Shown: in pieces, positions 1-6,265 of the stretch
Numbering within the stretch: position 1 is the stretch's first letter
How the letters are laid out: each line of letters opens with the position of its first letter
Source of the DNA: Epulopiscium sp. Nele67-Bin004
GTDB taxonomy: Bacteria > Bacillota_A > Clostridia > Lachnospirales > Cellulosilyticaceae
DNA: 9,648 bases
Direction of reading: 5' to 3'
Assembly: GCA_002007315.1 (NCBI GenBank)
Contig: LNZQ01000018.1
Span: 1 to 9,648 of the forward strand
Notes under the pieces: model-generated
The model's input: the letters and a program-made list of their open reading frames with translations, nothing else
Told to the model about the DNA's origin: nothing
Databases searched by the model: none
Made by a program: the position numbers and the translations under genes

Positions 1-91
1 AACAACTTTTGACACTGTAAGCACGTTACAATATTATGAGCTTGCATGCGTTGCAGAAAGAATAGCGAAAAACTTTAACACAGCAGAATAA
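1..91 (+). CDS. C-terminal end of a paralogous SLH-like surface protein (partial)
   Basis: Only the last 29 codons are in the window, read from base 2 to the TAA at 89-91. The encoded tail equals the last 29 residues of the large LRR protein ending at 5197, except for one Gln in place of Arg. At the DNA level I count 7 differences in 90 bases. This is therefore the end of a second, closely related surface protein whose body lies to the left. The segment corresponds to the end of the last SLH-like repeat and probably has a cell-wall-binding or structural role. Whether the missing part also carries LRRs cannot be seen. Confidence 0.85.
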   Translation, partial: TTFDTVSTLQYYELACVAERIAKNFNTAE

Positions 92-97
92 TACAAC

Positions 98-127
98 GTC
101 CCCTAGGATATCTTAGGGGACATTTTT
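98..127 (+). terminator. Intrinsic terminator after the upstream surface protein gene
   Basis: An 8-bp perfect stem pairs gtccccta (98-105) with taggggac (114-121) and can be extended by a G-T pair. It is followed by attttta. It starts 6 bases after the stop codon at 89-91. A close copy follows the LRR gene at 5204-5236. Confidence 0.8.
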
Positions 128-168
128 ATGGCAAACAAAAAAATGTATTATTTCTCATCTATATTTTA

Positions 169-197
169 TGGTCATTGTATTGTATATAAGGTATAAT
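169..197 (+). promoter_or_regulatory. Candidate promoter of the J-domain/HNH operon
   Basis: There is a perfect TATAAT at 192-197. A weak -35 (TGGTCA, 169-174) sits 17 bases upstream. Transcription would start near 204, giving a very short leader, since the Shine-Dalgarno site aaggag is at 206-211. The region resembles the segment before the HAD gene, where TATTAT (5296-5301) holds the aligned position. The -10 box is convincing and the -35 is not. Confidence 0.5.
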
Positions 198-220
198 TAA
201 GCAAAAAGGAGTGAGTGGAT

Positions 221-646
221 ATGACAGTTGAACAATTGAAATTAGTGACTAATATTAATGAATTTAAGCAGTTAGGTAAATTTGGGGAAATTAGCCAAAT
301 ACTAAATTTAATGATAAATCCATTTAAAATTGAGGCTACAACTTATGAAGAATTGTATGAGGCGTTTCAACTTTTGGTAGAAAAGTGGAGCGATTTTAAA
401 TCTGGACCATTTGTGGACAAAAAGTCTGAATATACATTTTATTTAACTAAGCTTGAAGGAAAACAAAGAAATAAAATGTTAGGCATAACAGATGAAATGT
501 ATGAAAACCCAGAATTAGCTAAACAATGGTATAGACAAATAGCTAAGTTAGTACACCCAGACATAGGAGTTGATTCAACAAATAAAGCTTTTATTGCATT
601 GCAAGATTTATACCAAGTTATGATAGATGATAGCGAGGAAAGTTAA
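221..646 (+). CDS. Small acidic protein with a J-domain-like C-terminus
   Basis: The product is 141 aa when started at ATG 221. That start has aaggag (206-211) nine bases upstream. A GTG at 215 in the same frame is only three bases from that site, so I reject it. Residues 87-137 resemble a J domain: LGI at 87-89, a helix ending WYRQIAKLV, the signature tripeptide H112-P113-D114, a loop, and a third helix with FIALQDLYQVM. In known families the HPD motif stimulates the ATPase of an Hsp70 (DnaK) partner. Residues 1-86 match nothing I recognise and contain no zinc-finger cysteines or Gly/Phe linker, so this is not DnaJ itself. The protein is acidic, with about 23 Asp/Glu against 16 Lys/Arg, and has no signal peptide. 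Its stop overlaps the next start (taATG), which implies translational coupling. It may be a chaperone adaptor, inhibitor or antitoxin-like partner of the downstream nuclease; that role is inference. Confidence 0.8.
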   Translation: MTVEQLKLVTNINEFKQLGKFGEISQILNLMINPFKIEATTYEELYEAFQLLVEKWSDFKSGPFVDKKSEYTFYLTKLEGKQRNKMLGITDEMYENPELAKQWYRQIAKLVHPDIGVDSTNKAFIALQDLYQVMIDDSEES

Positions 647-1338
647 TGACTGACAGAGATAATTCTTTGATAAAGCATGTTGCAAGTGCAATCGATATAA
701 AATTTCCTGACAATGATAGCTTGATAGAATCTGAGAAAACAAGCATAGAAAACTCTATTAAGACAGGCGGTATTGTGACAACAGAGGGAAAACTATTTAT
801 AGACAAAGACAAGTTGCCACCGTTGTTAGGGACGGATAAAAAAGGTGTTAATAAGTTTTATAATGATTTAGATGATGATGATAAATTTATAGATGGAAGT
901 AAAAGATATGCTGATAGTACAGCTGTTTCAAAGGAGCAAAATAAGCGAATACAAGAACCTAGATCGCAGCTAGAGAGAGAAAAGTTGAAACATTCTAGAG
1001 ATTGTGTTAATGCATTTATTGATGCACCACAACTAGAAAAAGAACGAACTATTGAATCTGATAGGATACAAAAAAGGTTGCCAAATTTAACAAAGGAAAA
1101 AATAAAGGCTGATAATATAACCGCAGATCAATTGACGGGGGAGCGGTTTGAAAATGATGCAGAAGGTCATCATATTGAAAGGAAAGCTGATAATCCTAGA
1201 AAAGCAACAGATTTAGATAATATAGTAGTTATAAAAAAATCTACTCATAAAGAAATACATGACAATAATGCTGAAGATAAGCAGTCATTAATAGATTTAG
1301 CGAATAATAAAGGCTGGAATGAAAACAACATAAAATAA
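646..1338 (+). CDS. HNH-type nuclease domain protein
   Basis: The product is 230 aa, hydrophilic and without a signal peptide or membrane segment. Residues 161-206 form an HNH/endonuclease VII-like (beta-beta-alpha metal) motif: LTGERF at 163-168, then E173-G-H175-H176-I, then D191-N192-I-V-V-I, then H201 and H205 in the pattern HKEIH. In this superfamily the first-strand His is the general base and the later Asn/His help hold a divalent metal for phosphodiester cleavage. No zinc-binding CxxC pairs are present. Residues 1-160 are highly charged and mostly helical (for example QLEREKLKH) and match no domain I know. The start ATG overlaps the stop of the J-domain gene by one base and has no strong Shine-Dalgarno site of its own, so expression probably depends on the upstream gene. 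A terminator follows within 10 bases, closing a two-gene operon. It could be a toxin, a defence nuclease or a solitary homing-type nuclease. The motif is clear; substrate and role are unknown. Confidence 0.8.
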   Translation: MTDRDNSLIKHVASAIDIKFPDNDSLIESEKTSIENSIKTGGIVTTEGKLFIDKDKLPPLLGTDKKGVNKFYNDLDDDDKFIDGSKRYADSTAVSKEQNKRIQEPRSQLEREKLKHSRDCVNAFIDAPQLEKERTIESDRIQKRLPNLTKEKIKADNITADQLTGERFENDAEGHHIERKADNPRKATDLDNIVVIKKSTHKEIHDNNAEDKQSLIDLANNKGWNENNIK

Positions 1339-1344
1339 ACTTTT

Positions 1345-1377
1345 AAACTAATCTCAACATGGGATTAGTTTTTTTTT
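1345..1377 (+). terminator. Intrinsic terminator of the J-domain/HNH operon
   Basis: An 11-bp stem (1345-1355 with 1361-1371, one G-T pair) carries a 5-base loop and runs into a tract of nine T (1369-1377). It starts 6 bases after the TAA of the HNH gene. The 170 bases from here to the LRR start hold only the LRR promoter and leader; I see no small gene there. Confidence 0.9.
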
Positions 1378-1455
1378 ACATCAAATAGTGTCAACATTCT
1401 TGGGGGTTTACTCTGATATTACAAGGTAGTTTGTCGTAAAAACATATTTAGCCCC

Positions 1456-1481
1456 TTGTTTTTTTTTTTGAATGGTATAAT
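1456..1481 (+). promoter_or_regulatory. Promoter of the LRR surface protein gene, with a T11 spacer tract
   Basis: A perfect TATAAT lies at 1476-1481, preceded by TGG (1473-1475), which gives an extended -10 element. The only -35-like sequence is TTGTTT (1456-1461), 14 bases upstream, closer than the usual 16-18. Most of the gap is a run of 11 T (1459-1469). The extended -10 may make up for the poor -35. A leader of about 60 bases follows, with GGAGG (1538-1542) seven bases before ATG 1550. Confidence 0.65.
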
Positions 1482-1549
1482 GTTTATAGATTGATTTTTT
1501 AAATATAGAAATAAAATGTCGATTTAGAAGAAAATACGGAGGTTTAGAG

Positions 1550-4500
1550 ATGAAATTAAGACAAAGATTAGCGATTGTACTCGCTACTAGTATGGTTTGC
1601 TCTAGTGCAAGCGTTTTTGCGACAGAAACGACAGGGCAAACGAATATCTCAGAAGCAGAAATTGACTATGAGAAGCAGAAAGAATTAGAATTAGAAGAAA
1701 ACAGTGAAGTTCCAGAGGCGAGTGCTACATTTTTGCCGAATTATGTAACGACAAGCCCAGCTATAACTTATGATGTCCAAGTTATGTCGGATTTTAAGGT
1801 TGACGACAACTGGTTTACACAGACTGTTGCAAGTACACTAGAAAAAGAGGTAGACGAGTTAACTAAAGATGACTTTGAGGCACTACTGACGTTTACTTAT
1901 ACCAAATTTTCATATAGTGATGGTGACTACCAATCTGTACCAGAGGAAATTAAATATTGCAGTAACTTAGAAACATTAAGGCTAGGTAGGACTTCTGCTG
2001 CTAGTGGACTTAGATATGGATTAAATAATATAGATAATTTAGCATCACTAACAAGTTTAAAAACATTAAATTTGCAGTATAATGCTATATTTGATTTAAC
2101 ACCTTTACAAAACCTAACAAATTTAGAAACATTAAATTTGTACTATAATGATGTAGATAGCATTAAGGACTTACAAAACCTCAAAAACTTAAAAACATTA
2201 ACGTTAACATTTAATGATTTAACTAATTTGGAGGGAATTAATAATCTTACTGGTTTAGAAACATTGGCTGTAAGATATAATGATTTGGTGGATATTGGTG
2301 GGTTAAACAACTTGCCTAATTTGAAAAGTGCAAGTTTGGATGTTAATGATATAGTAAATCTTGATGGAATGAAAGACTTGCCAAGTTTAACAACGCTAGA
2401 TTTATCAAGCAATGATATAGTTGACATTAGTCCACTTGGTACTATAACTAGTTTAACTGATTTAGACATAGCTAGTAATGATATTGAAGATATTATGTGT
2501 TTAGATTCGCTAACTAATTTAACTAAACTTAATATGATTAATAGTGGTACTATGAAAGAAATACCAAGTGGTTTGTTTGAAAAGGCTACTTTAAGTACTT
2601 TTTATTACAGTTCTGTGAACGATATTATACGTATACCTGAAAATTTTGTAAATTATACGAATCGTTTAAGTGGTAATTTAACAACAAATAGCGAAGTTGA
2701 TGTTGAACTTGACGAAGACGGCTATTTTGTAAATCCAATTCAAATTATGGACTCTAATGGAAATGTAGATAGTTATGTAGACGTTTCATGGAATGACGGA
2801 GAAGATGTTACTTACAAAGATCCGAACACACGTGAAAAAATACTATACAGACAAGAAGCAGGATTAGCACTAAGCTTTTCAACAGCTATTTGTACAGGGC
2901 AAACAAGCACATCACGTACTTGGTCGGGTAGTGTTCAAGTTAACTTCCCACTAGGACTAACAACAGAAGAAAACACAAACTGGCTTACAACGTATTTAGT
3001 GGGTCAAGATAGTAGCATAACTAGTGTAGAGGAATTGAACTTATATCACTTTGCAGATTTTTCTCCAGGATGGGTATGGTATGAAAGTAGATATGGAAAA
3101 ATTGATAATATCCCAAAGGAGTTTAAATATCTAAGTCATGTGACGCATTTTATCTATAACTCAACTATCGTTTCAAGTCAACACTATCTAGGCGAAGATG
3201 CAACAAACTTAAAGTATTTAACGGATATAGAAACAATTACTTTAGGGGAAGCAACAAACCTGACAACTATAGACTTTTTACAAGATAAGTTACTAAACTT
3301 AGTTACCCTACAAATCAAAAATGCAAACAAAGTTGAAGACTTTGAGCTAATAGCCAATGCACCAAACTTAACTTGGTTAAGTTTAACAAATTCATATATT
3401 GAAGATTATAGTTTTCTTGAGTCATTAGGGAAACTAGAAGAGTTGTACTTAGGTGGCACAGGTAGCGACGGAACTTTACCAACTGAAGATGAAGTTTCAA
3501 TGCAAGACCTTAAAGTTTTAACATTGCCATCAGCGTTTGACACAATTCCAAAATGGTTGGCAGACTCAACAAAATTGGAAGAATATGTGCATGACGGACT
3601 AACAGAAGTTGATGAACTTATATTTGACATGGAAAATATCAAGACTTTAAACTTCACAAATGCAACAACAACACACTTGCCAGCCGATTTTTATGACTTT
3701 AAAATGGCATCAGGCACTGGATATATACGCACAGTGACAGATATCCAAGGCACAATTTGGGGAAGTAGAGATAACACGATATATATCAAAAACCCATTCA
3801 CAGTTGGTGACGATTATGTTGATTTTACAGATTACGTATCAAACATAACACACCCATATAGTAATGATTTAAGCGTTATTGCAATTTCTGGCAGCACGAC
3901 AAACTGGAACAACGGTGAAATAACGTATACAGGAAGCAATGCAACAATTGCAACAAGCAATGACGAAAGAACAAGTTGGCGATATACAGGAACTATAACG
4001 GCAGATGTATCAGGCGTAAACCAACCAGTTTTAGAGGTTGGAGATAACATTTCTATATACTTAGGCGACACATATAGTGCAACTGATGGTGTAACAGCAA
4101 CAGACATTGAAGATGGAGTCCTAACATCTAAAATTCAAGTTGATACTAGCAATGTTGATGACACTACCGTAGGTACTTATACAATCTATTATGAGGTAAC
4201 AGACAGGGATAACAATACTGTTACAGGTAGCAAAACGATAACAATAAAAGAAGATCCAGATAATCCAGAGCCGAATCCAGAGCCAGAGCCGAATCCAGAG
4301 CCAGAGCCGAATCCAGAGCCAGAGCTGAATCCAGAGCCAGATAATGATGACAATAATGATGACAATAATGATGACAATAATGATGACGATAATGATGACA
4401 ATAATGATGACGACAATGATGACAACAATGATGACGACAATGATGACAACAATGATGACAATAATGATGACGACAACGATAACGACAATGATGACGATAA

Positions 4501-5197
4501 TGATGACGACAACGATAACGATAACGATAACGACAATGATGATGACGACGATGATGACAACGACAATGACAACAATATAAGTCCAATACCTCCAACGGTG
4601 ACTTATCCAAGTTATAGCAGTAGTTCATACAAAGACACACAAACAGGAACTATATTTGCAACACCAGTAAGTCAAGCATCTACAACATCTGTAACATCAA
4701 CAACAGTTGCAACATCAGCAACTACAGCAACAACTAAAACTAACACAACAGCGACAGAAACGTTATCTTTAAACGTTCCAGCGTGGGCACTTGATGCGGT
4801 AACTTACGCAGTGACAAACGAATTTGTATCACAAGCACAAGTTAACTCAACAGCACAAGTAACTTATGTTGATGTTATAAATGCTATAACAAAAGCAACA
4901 ACTTTGGACGAAGCAACGATAGAAGCACTTGAAAACTTAGGATTTGACGACGCAAAAGTTATAACAAGAGGTGACCTTGCTATGATTTTGGGTACAGCAT
5001 TCCCAAGCAACGAAGTTCAAACAGTTGCATACACTGACGTGTCAAGCGACCTACAAGCATATGTACAAGCTTGTGCATCAACAGGATTCTTAATCGGCAA
5101 AAGCGAAACAACTTTTGACACTGTAAGCACGTTAAGGTATTATGAGCTTGCATGTGTTGCAGAAAGAATAGCAAAAAACTTTAACACAGCTGAGTAA
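1550..5197 (+). CDS. Secreted leucine-rich-repeat surface protein with DUF5011-like, Asp/Asn-rich and SLH-like regions
   Basis: The product is 1215 aa. Residues 1-25 are a classic signal peptide (basic MKLRQR, hydrophobic stretch, cleavage after VFA). Order of parts: an N-terminal cap (about 84-168); seven 22-residue internalin-like LRRs (169-322) with a degenerate tail; a beta-rich region to about 470; a second, more divergent cap-LRR-beta module (about 475-822); a DUF5011-like Ig fold (about 827-900, with 'GTYTIYYEVTD'); Pro-Glu repeats (906-930); an Asp/Asn-only tract (931-1009); a Thr/Ser-rich linker (about 1019-1070); and an SLH-like C-terminus (1071-1215) with ITRGD at 1138-1142 and YTDVSSDLQAYVQACASTGF at 1161-1180. 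LRRs of this class bind proteins or glycans, and SLH domains hold proteins to secondary cell-wall polymers, so a surface adhesin or receptor is likely. There is no LPXTG motif. GGAGG at 1538-1542 supports the start. The tail is nearly identical to that of the gene truncated at base 91, so it belongs to a tandem family. Confidence 0.9.
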   Translation: MKLRQRLAIVLATSMVCSSASVFATETTGQTNISEAEIDYEKQKELELEENSEVPEASATFLPNYVTTSPAITYDVQVMSDFKVDDNWFTQTVASTLEKEVDELTKDDFEALLTFTYTKFSYSDGDYQSVPEEIKYCSNLETLRLGRTSAASGLRYGLNNIDNLASLTSLKTLNLQYNAIFDLTPLQNLTNLETLNLYYNDVDSIKDLQNLKNLKTLTLTFNDLTNLEGINNLTGLETLAVRYNDLVDIGGLNNLPNLKSASLDVNDIVNLDGMKDLPSLTTLDLSSNDIVDISPLGTITSLTDLDIASNDIEDIMCLDSLTNLTKLNMINSGTMKEIPSGLFEKATLSTFYYSSVNDIIRIPENFVNYTNRLSGNLTTNSEVDVELDEDGYFVNPIQIMDSNGNVDSYVDVSWNDGEDVTYKDPNTREKILYRQEAGLALSFSTAICTGQTSTSRTWSGSVQVNFPLGLTTEENTNWLTTYLVGQDSSITSVEELNLYHFADFSPGWVWYESRYGKIDNIPKEFKYLSHVTHFIYNSTIVSSQHYLGEDATNLKYLTDIETITLGEATNLTTIDFLQDKLLNLVTLQIKNANKVEDFELIANAPNLTWLSLTNSYIEDYSFLESLGKLEELYLGGTGSDGTLPTEDEVSMQDLKVLTLPSAFDTIPKWLADSTKLEEYVHDGLTEVDELIFDMENIKTLNFTNATTTHLPADFYDFKMASGTGYIRTVTDIQGTIWGSRDNTIYIKNPFTVGDDYVDFTDYVSNITHPYSNDLSVIAISGSTTNWNNGEITYTGSNATIATSNDERTSWRYTGTITADVSGVNQPVLEVGDNISIYLGDTYSATDGVTATDIEDGVLTSKIQVDTSNVDDTTVGTYTIYYEVTDRDNNTVTGSKTITIKEDPDNPEPNPEPEPNPEPEPNPEPELNPEPDNDDNNDDNNDDNNDDDNDDNNDDDNDDNNDDDNDDNNDDNNDDDNDNDNDDDNDDDNDNDNDNDNDDDDDDDNDNDNNISPIPPTVTYPSYSSSSYKDTQTGTIFATPVSQASTTSVTSTTVATSATTATTKTNTTATETLSLNVPAWALDAVTYAVTNEFVSQAQVNSTAQVTYVDVINAITKATTLDEATIEALENLGFDDAKVITRGDLAMILGTAFPSNEVQTVAYTDVSSDLQAYVQACASTGFLIGKSETTFDTVSTLRYYELACVAERIAKNFNTAE
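2054..2515 (+). repeat. Seven tandem 66-bp units encoding 22-residue LRRs
   Basis: The units run without gaps (residues 169-190, 191-212, 213-234, 235-256, 257-278, 279-300 and 301-322). They follow the internalin-type pattern LxxLxLxxNxIxDI followed by xxLxxLx. Most carry Asn at the conserved turn, as in 'LYYND', 'LTFND', 'LSSND' and 'IASND'. A partial eighth unit begins at residue 323. At the DNA level the copies have diverged, so the array is fixed rather than recently expanded. Confidence 0.9.
4265..4339 (+). repeat. Pro-Glu-Asn repeat, 18-bp units
   Basis: The 18-bp unit ccgaatccagagccagag recurs nearly perfectly and encodes PNPEPE (residues 906-930). One copy has ctg for ccg, giving ELNPE. 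The near-identity of the units suggests recent expansion. Pro-rich stretches of this kind commonly act as stiff, extended spacers across the cell wall. Confidence 0.85.
4340..4576 (+). repeat. Asp/Asn-only low-complexity tract
   Basis: Residues 931-1009 are exclusively Asp and Asn, built from gat, gac, aat and aac codons. An early DDNN period (12 bp) gives way to DDDN and DN patterns. Both codons are used for each residue, so the tract is selected at protein level and is not simple DNA slippage. It lies between the Pro-Glu spacer and the Ser/Thr linker, and is probably a flexible, strongly acidic stalk comparable in position to Ser-Asp stalks of other Gram-positive adhesins. Calcium binding is possible but not shown. 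Confidence 0.9.
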
Positions 5198-5203
5198 TAC
5201 AAT

Positions 5204-5236
5204 GTCCCCTAGGATATAAATCTTAGGGGCATTTTT
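5204..5236 (+). terminator. Intrinsic terminator of the LRR gene
   Basis: A 10-bp stem pairs cccctaggat (5206-5215) with atcttagggg (5220-5229), with one G-T pair and the tetraloop ataa. It is followed by c and attttta. It starts 6 bases after the stop and is homologous to the terminator at 98-127. Confidence 0.8.
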
Positions 5237-5257
5237 ATGGCATACAAAAACTTTTTC

Positions 5258-5287
5258 TTGCAAATATTCTCAAACTTGTTGTATGAT
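5258..5287 (+). promoter_or_regulatory. Candidate promoter of the HAD phosphatase gene
   Basis: TTGCAA (5258-5263) and TATGAT (5282-5287) are 18 bases apart. An alternative -10, TATTAT at 5296-5301, aligns with the TATAAT before the J-domain gene. Either would give a short leader ending in the aaggag ribosome binding site at 5311-5316. Confidence 0.5.
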
Positions 5288-5324
5288 ATAAAAGGTATTA
5301 TTACGTAAAAAAGGAGCAAAACTG

Positions 5325-6188
5325 ATGATTAAAATGTTTGTGTTTGATTTAGATGGAACACTACTAAAAAAAGACCAAAGCTTTGACGACCATACCGTAG
5401 ATATGATTAAAGAACTACAAAACGATGGTAAAAAAATAGTAATTGCAACAGGTAGAAACTATACATTGTCATATTATTTAGCAGAAAAATATGATATACA
5501 ATGTGACATGATTGTAAATAATGGACATGAGATTAGATGGCCAAATGAAACAGCATATACACCGTTTGATAAAGATATTTTGTTGCAAGTACTAGCTATA
5601 TTTAAAAAATATGATATGCATTTGACTGCATATGGTGAAAATGATACTAAATATAGTTTTTATGATGAAGATAAGTATTATAACGAGCATATTTTTATGT
5701 CAGAGAGCATGAGGGGATGTTCTGTCGAAGATAAAAAAGATATTCCATTGTTTAATAGAGCATATTATGCAAAAAACCTAATCCAAATGGAAGAAGTAGG
5801 CGATTTTGAAAATATAAATATACTCAAAATTGATTCAAAAAGCTTGCATACTGAGTCAAACAAAAGATGTATAGAAGAACTTAAAGAAATTCCAAACATA
5901 ATGATTGCATCAGCATGTGAAGAATATGTTGAAGTTATTCAGGACAATGCACATAAAGCAAGTGCAGTGCTTGAGCTTGCGAAGTCATATGGAATAACGC
6001 CAGATGAAATTTGTGTGTTTGGTGATGGCGAAAATGATATAGAAATGTTAGAAGCAGTGAAATATTCATTTGCTATGGAAAATGCTAAAGATTGTGTAAA
6101 ACAAGTTGCAAAATATGTAACAGATACTAATAACAATCAAGGTGTGTTAAAAGGATTGATGCAACTTAGGGAAATGGGCGAAATATAA
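5325..6188 (+). CDS. Cof-type HAD superfamily phosphatase (subclass IIB)
   Basis: The product is 287 aa, the usual size for Cof/YidA-type phosphatases (Hydrolase_3 family). Visible motifs: motif I FDLDGTLL with nucleophile D8 and acid/base D10; motif II IATGR with T42; the motif III lysine, probably K211 in 'DNAHKASAVLEL'; and motif IV GDGENDIEML with D234 and D238 for Mg2+. The cap between about residues 85 and 195 fits the alpha/beta C2B type. Family members act in the cytoplasm on sugar phosphates, flavin or nucleotide phosphates; the substrate here cannot be told from sequence. AAGGAG at 5311-5316, eight bases before ATG 5325, supports the start. The gene follows the LRR terminator and is probably monocistronic. 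Its last 17 coding bases belong to a 28-bp sequence repeated 66 bp downstream. Confidence 0.92.
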   Translation: MIKMFVFDLDGTLLKKDQSFDDHTVDMIKELQNDGKKIVIATGRNYTLSYYLAEKYDIQCDMIVNNGHEIRWPNETAYTPFDKDILLQVLAIFKKYDMHLTAYGENDTKYSFYDEDKYYNEHIFMSESMRGCSVEDKKDIPLFNRAYYAKNLIQMEEVGDFENINILKIDSKSLHTESNKRCIEELKEIPNIMIASACEEYVEVIQDNAHKASAVLELAKSYGITPDEICVFGDGENDIEMLEAVKYSFAMENAKDCVKQVAKYVTDTNNNQGVLKGLMQLREMGEI

Positions 6189-6199
6189 TCTGTATGGGA
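6172..6199 (+). repeat. 28-bp direct repeat, copy 1
   Basis: The repeat starts aaatgggcg and ends tgtatggga, and includes the HAD stop codon (6186-6188). It is perfectly repeated at 6238-6265, with 38 bases between copies. Confidence 0.95.
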
Positions 6200-6237
6200 A
6201 AATATCTACCAAATTATAAGCCGTGTACAGTAACCCT

Positions 6238-6265
6238 AAATGGGCGAAATATAATCTGTATGGGA
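6238..6265 (+). repeat. 28-bp direct repeat, copy 2
   Basis: This is an exact second copy of 6172-6199, lying wholly between the genes. Its last bases form the left arm of the palindrome at 6259-6283. Confidence 0.95.

Larger units (their letters stand above)
1..211 (+). repeat. Direct repeat, left copy (gene tail, terminator, promoter and RBS)
   Basis: This block aligns with 5107-5316 at an offset of about 5106 bases. Coding bases 2-91 are about 92% identical. The terminator hairpin and the following 'catttttatggca' also match. The middle of the spacer has drifted. Similarity returns around 175-211, with 'ttgtat', 'aaggtat', 'att' and 'aaaaaggag' in the same order, and stops at the Shine-Dalgarno site. 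The block spans functional parts of two transcription units, so it looks like the relic of a tandem duplication or gene conversion rather than a mobile-element end. Confidence 0.75.
5107..5316 (+). repeat. Direct repeat, right copy (gene tail, terminator, promoter and RBS)
   Basis: This is the partner of 1-211: last codons of the LRR gene, terminator hairpin, 'catttttatggca', then 'ttgtatgatata', 'aaggtattatta' and 'aaaaaaggag'. The coding part is about 92% identical, with a diverged centre in the spacer. The copies are in the same orientation about 5.1 kb apart and bracket the J-domain/HNH operon plus most of the LRR gene. Confidence 0.75.

Noticed and set aside
215..220. Upstream GTG start for the J-domain protein
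   Set aside because: It is only three bases from the aaggag site; ATG 221 has normal nine-base spacing.
1378..1475. Possible riboswitch or small RNA before the LRR gene
   Set aside because: The only inverted repeat seen (caagg with ccttg) has short arms far apart, and no known riboswitch core was recognised. Most of the stretch lies upstream of the promoter.
4189..4575. Minus-strand Ser/Leu-repeat frame and other long frames across the Asp/Asn tract
   Set aside because: They are antisense reflections of the gat/gac/aat/aac codons in the real LRR gene and have no ribosome binding site or independent composition.
4265..4576. CRISPR-like regular repeats
   Set aside because: The repeats are contiguous in-frame coding units without unique spacers, and encode Pro-Glu and Asp/Asn stretches.
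4344..4580. Plus-strand Met-Thr-rich frame (78 aa)
   Set aside because: It is an out-of-frame reading of the Asp/Asn tract, pure low complexity with no start signal.
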